43,214 nt of DNA from a virus: IMG/VR virus record IMGVR_UViG_3300032308_001472, positions 1 through 43,214 of that record; one strand, given 5' to 3'. Shown in pieces: positions 43,138 through 43,214 of this stretch. Under the pieces are notes generated by a model. The model made no database searches and was not told the origin of the DNA. It was given only the letters and a program-made list of their open reading frames with translations. Positions within the stretch are counted from its first letter, which is position 1; every line of letters begins with the position of its first letter. Both the position numbers and the translations under genes were made by a program.

Positions 43138-43214
43138 GGGTTAGTGGTGGTGGGTGGGAGTGTTCCAGTCGTGACCAGTTGGCGGAAAGCAGCTGATTGG
43201 GCGTCCCTGGCGGC
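43134..43214 (-). CDS. Ala-rich hypothetical protein, C-terminal part (begins at left end of window)
   Basis: 26 codons plus stop: AARDAQSAAFRQLVTTGTLP and then PTTTNP. The frame is open to the right edge. It is the natural end of the Ala-rich protein starting at 421 (…DAAAWA then AARDAQSAAF). Joining the ends with one shared base gives a 166-aa protein. The stop overlaps the ATG at 43137. Confidence 0.7.
   Translation of the reverse strand, partial: AARDAQSAAFRQLVTTGTLPPTTTNP

Overview
The window looks like the essentially complete, probably circular or circularly permuted genome (about 43.2 kb, GC-rich) of a T7-like podovirus that infects a high-GC unicellular cyanobacterium (Synechococcus/Cyanobium type). 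The T7 core is present in T7 order on the minus strand: single-subunit RNA polymerase, ssDNA-binding protein, endonuclease, 5'-3' exonuclease, two gp7.3-like proteins, portal, scaffold, major capsid, tail tubular A and B, internal virion proteins, tail fibres and small terminase. The cyanophage assignment rests on two features known from marine cyanopodoviruses such as P-SSP7. There is a tyrosine integrase. There is also an isolated 5' half of a tRNA-Leu(UAA) gene between the integrase and the RNA polymerase, which is the expected phage attachment site. No psbA, hli or other photosynthesis gene is visible.

Layout. Positions 1-1302 plus 41534-43214 form one leftward early cluster of small, mostly coupled genes that runs through the window ends: an Ala-rich gene starts at 421, runs off the left edge and finishes at the right edge. 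Positions 1303-2274 are a roughly 1 kb divergent non-coding region with a four-tract G-quadruplex-type repeat, inverted repeats and promoter-like motifs. Positions 2275-6226 are the only rightward block: a winged-helix protein, five or six small proteins and the large terminase, whose 3' end overlaps the convergent small terminase. Positions 6195-31130 are the leftward structural module. Positions 31536-36863 hold small nucleic-acid genes, the exonuclease, endonuclease and SSB. Positions 36926-39367 encode the RNA polymerase, 39371-39603 hold the attachment region, and 39604-41167 hold the integrase neighbourhood.

The most notable observation is a family of about 14 intergenic sites of the form CTGCA-N4-TGCAG, best written CTCTGCACCCGTGCAG. 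Most lie a few bases to a few tens of bases upstream of a start codon at the head of a gene cluster. The core GCACCCGT is shared with the promoter published for the related cyanophage Syn5 RNA polymerase (recalled as ATTGGGCACCCGTAA). These are therefore probably the promoters of this phage's own polymerase, although their palindromy also allows an operator or a 5' mRNA hairpin. A rho-independent terminator follows the capsid gene, as in T7.

A second notable point is what is missing: no family A DNA polymerase and no primase-helicase were found, although the SSB keeps the classic acidic DDDIPF tail. With the integrase and several winged-helix regulators, this suggests a T7-like phage that borrows the host replisome and may be able to lysogenise.
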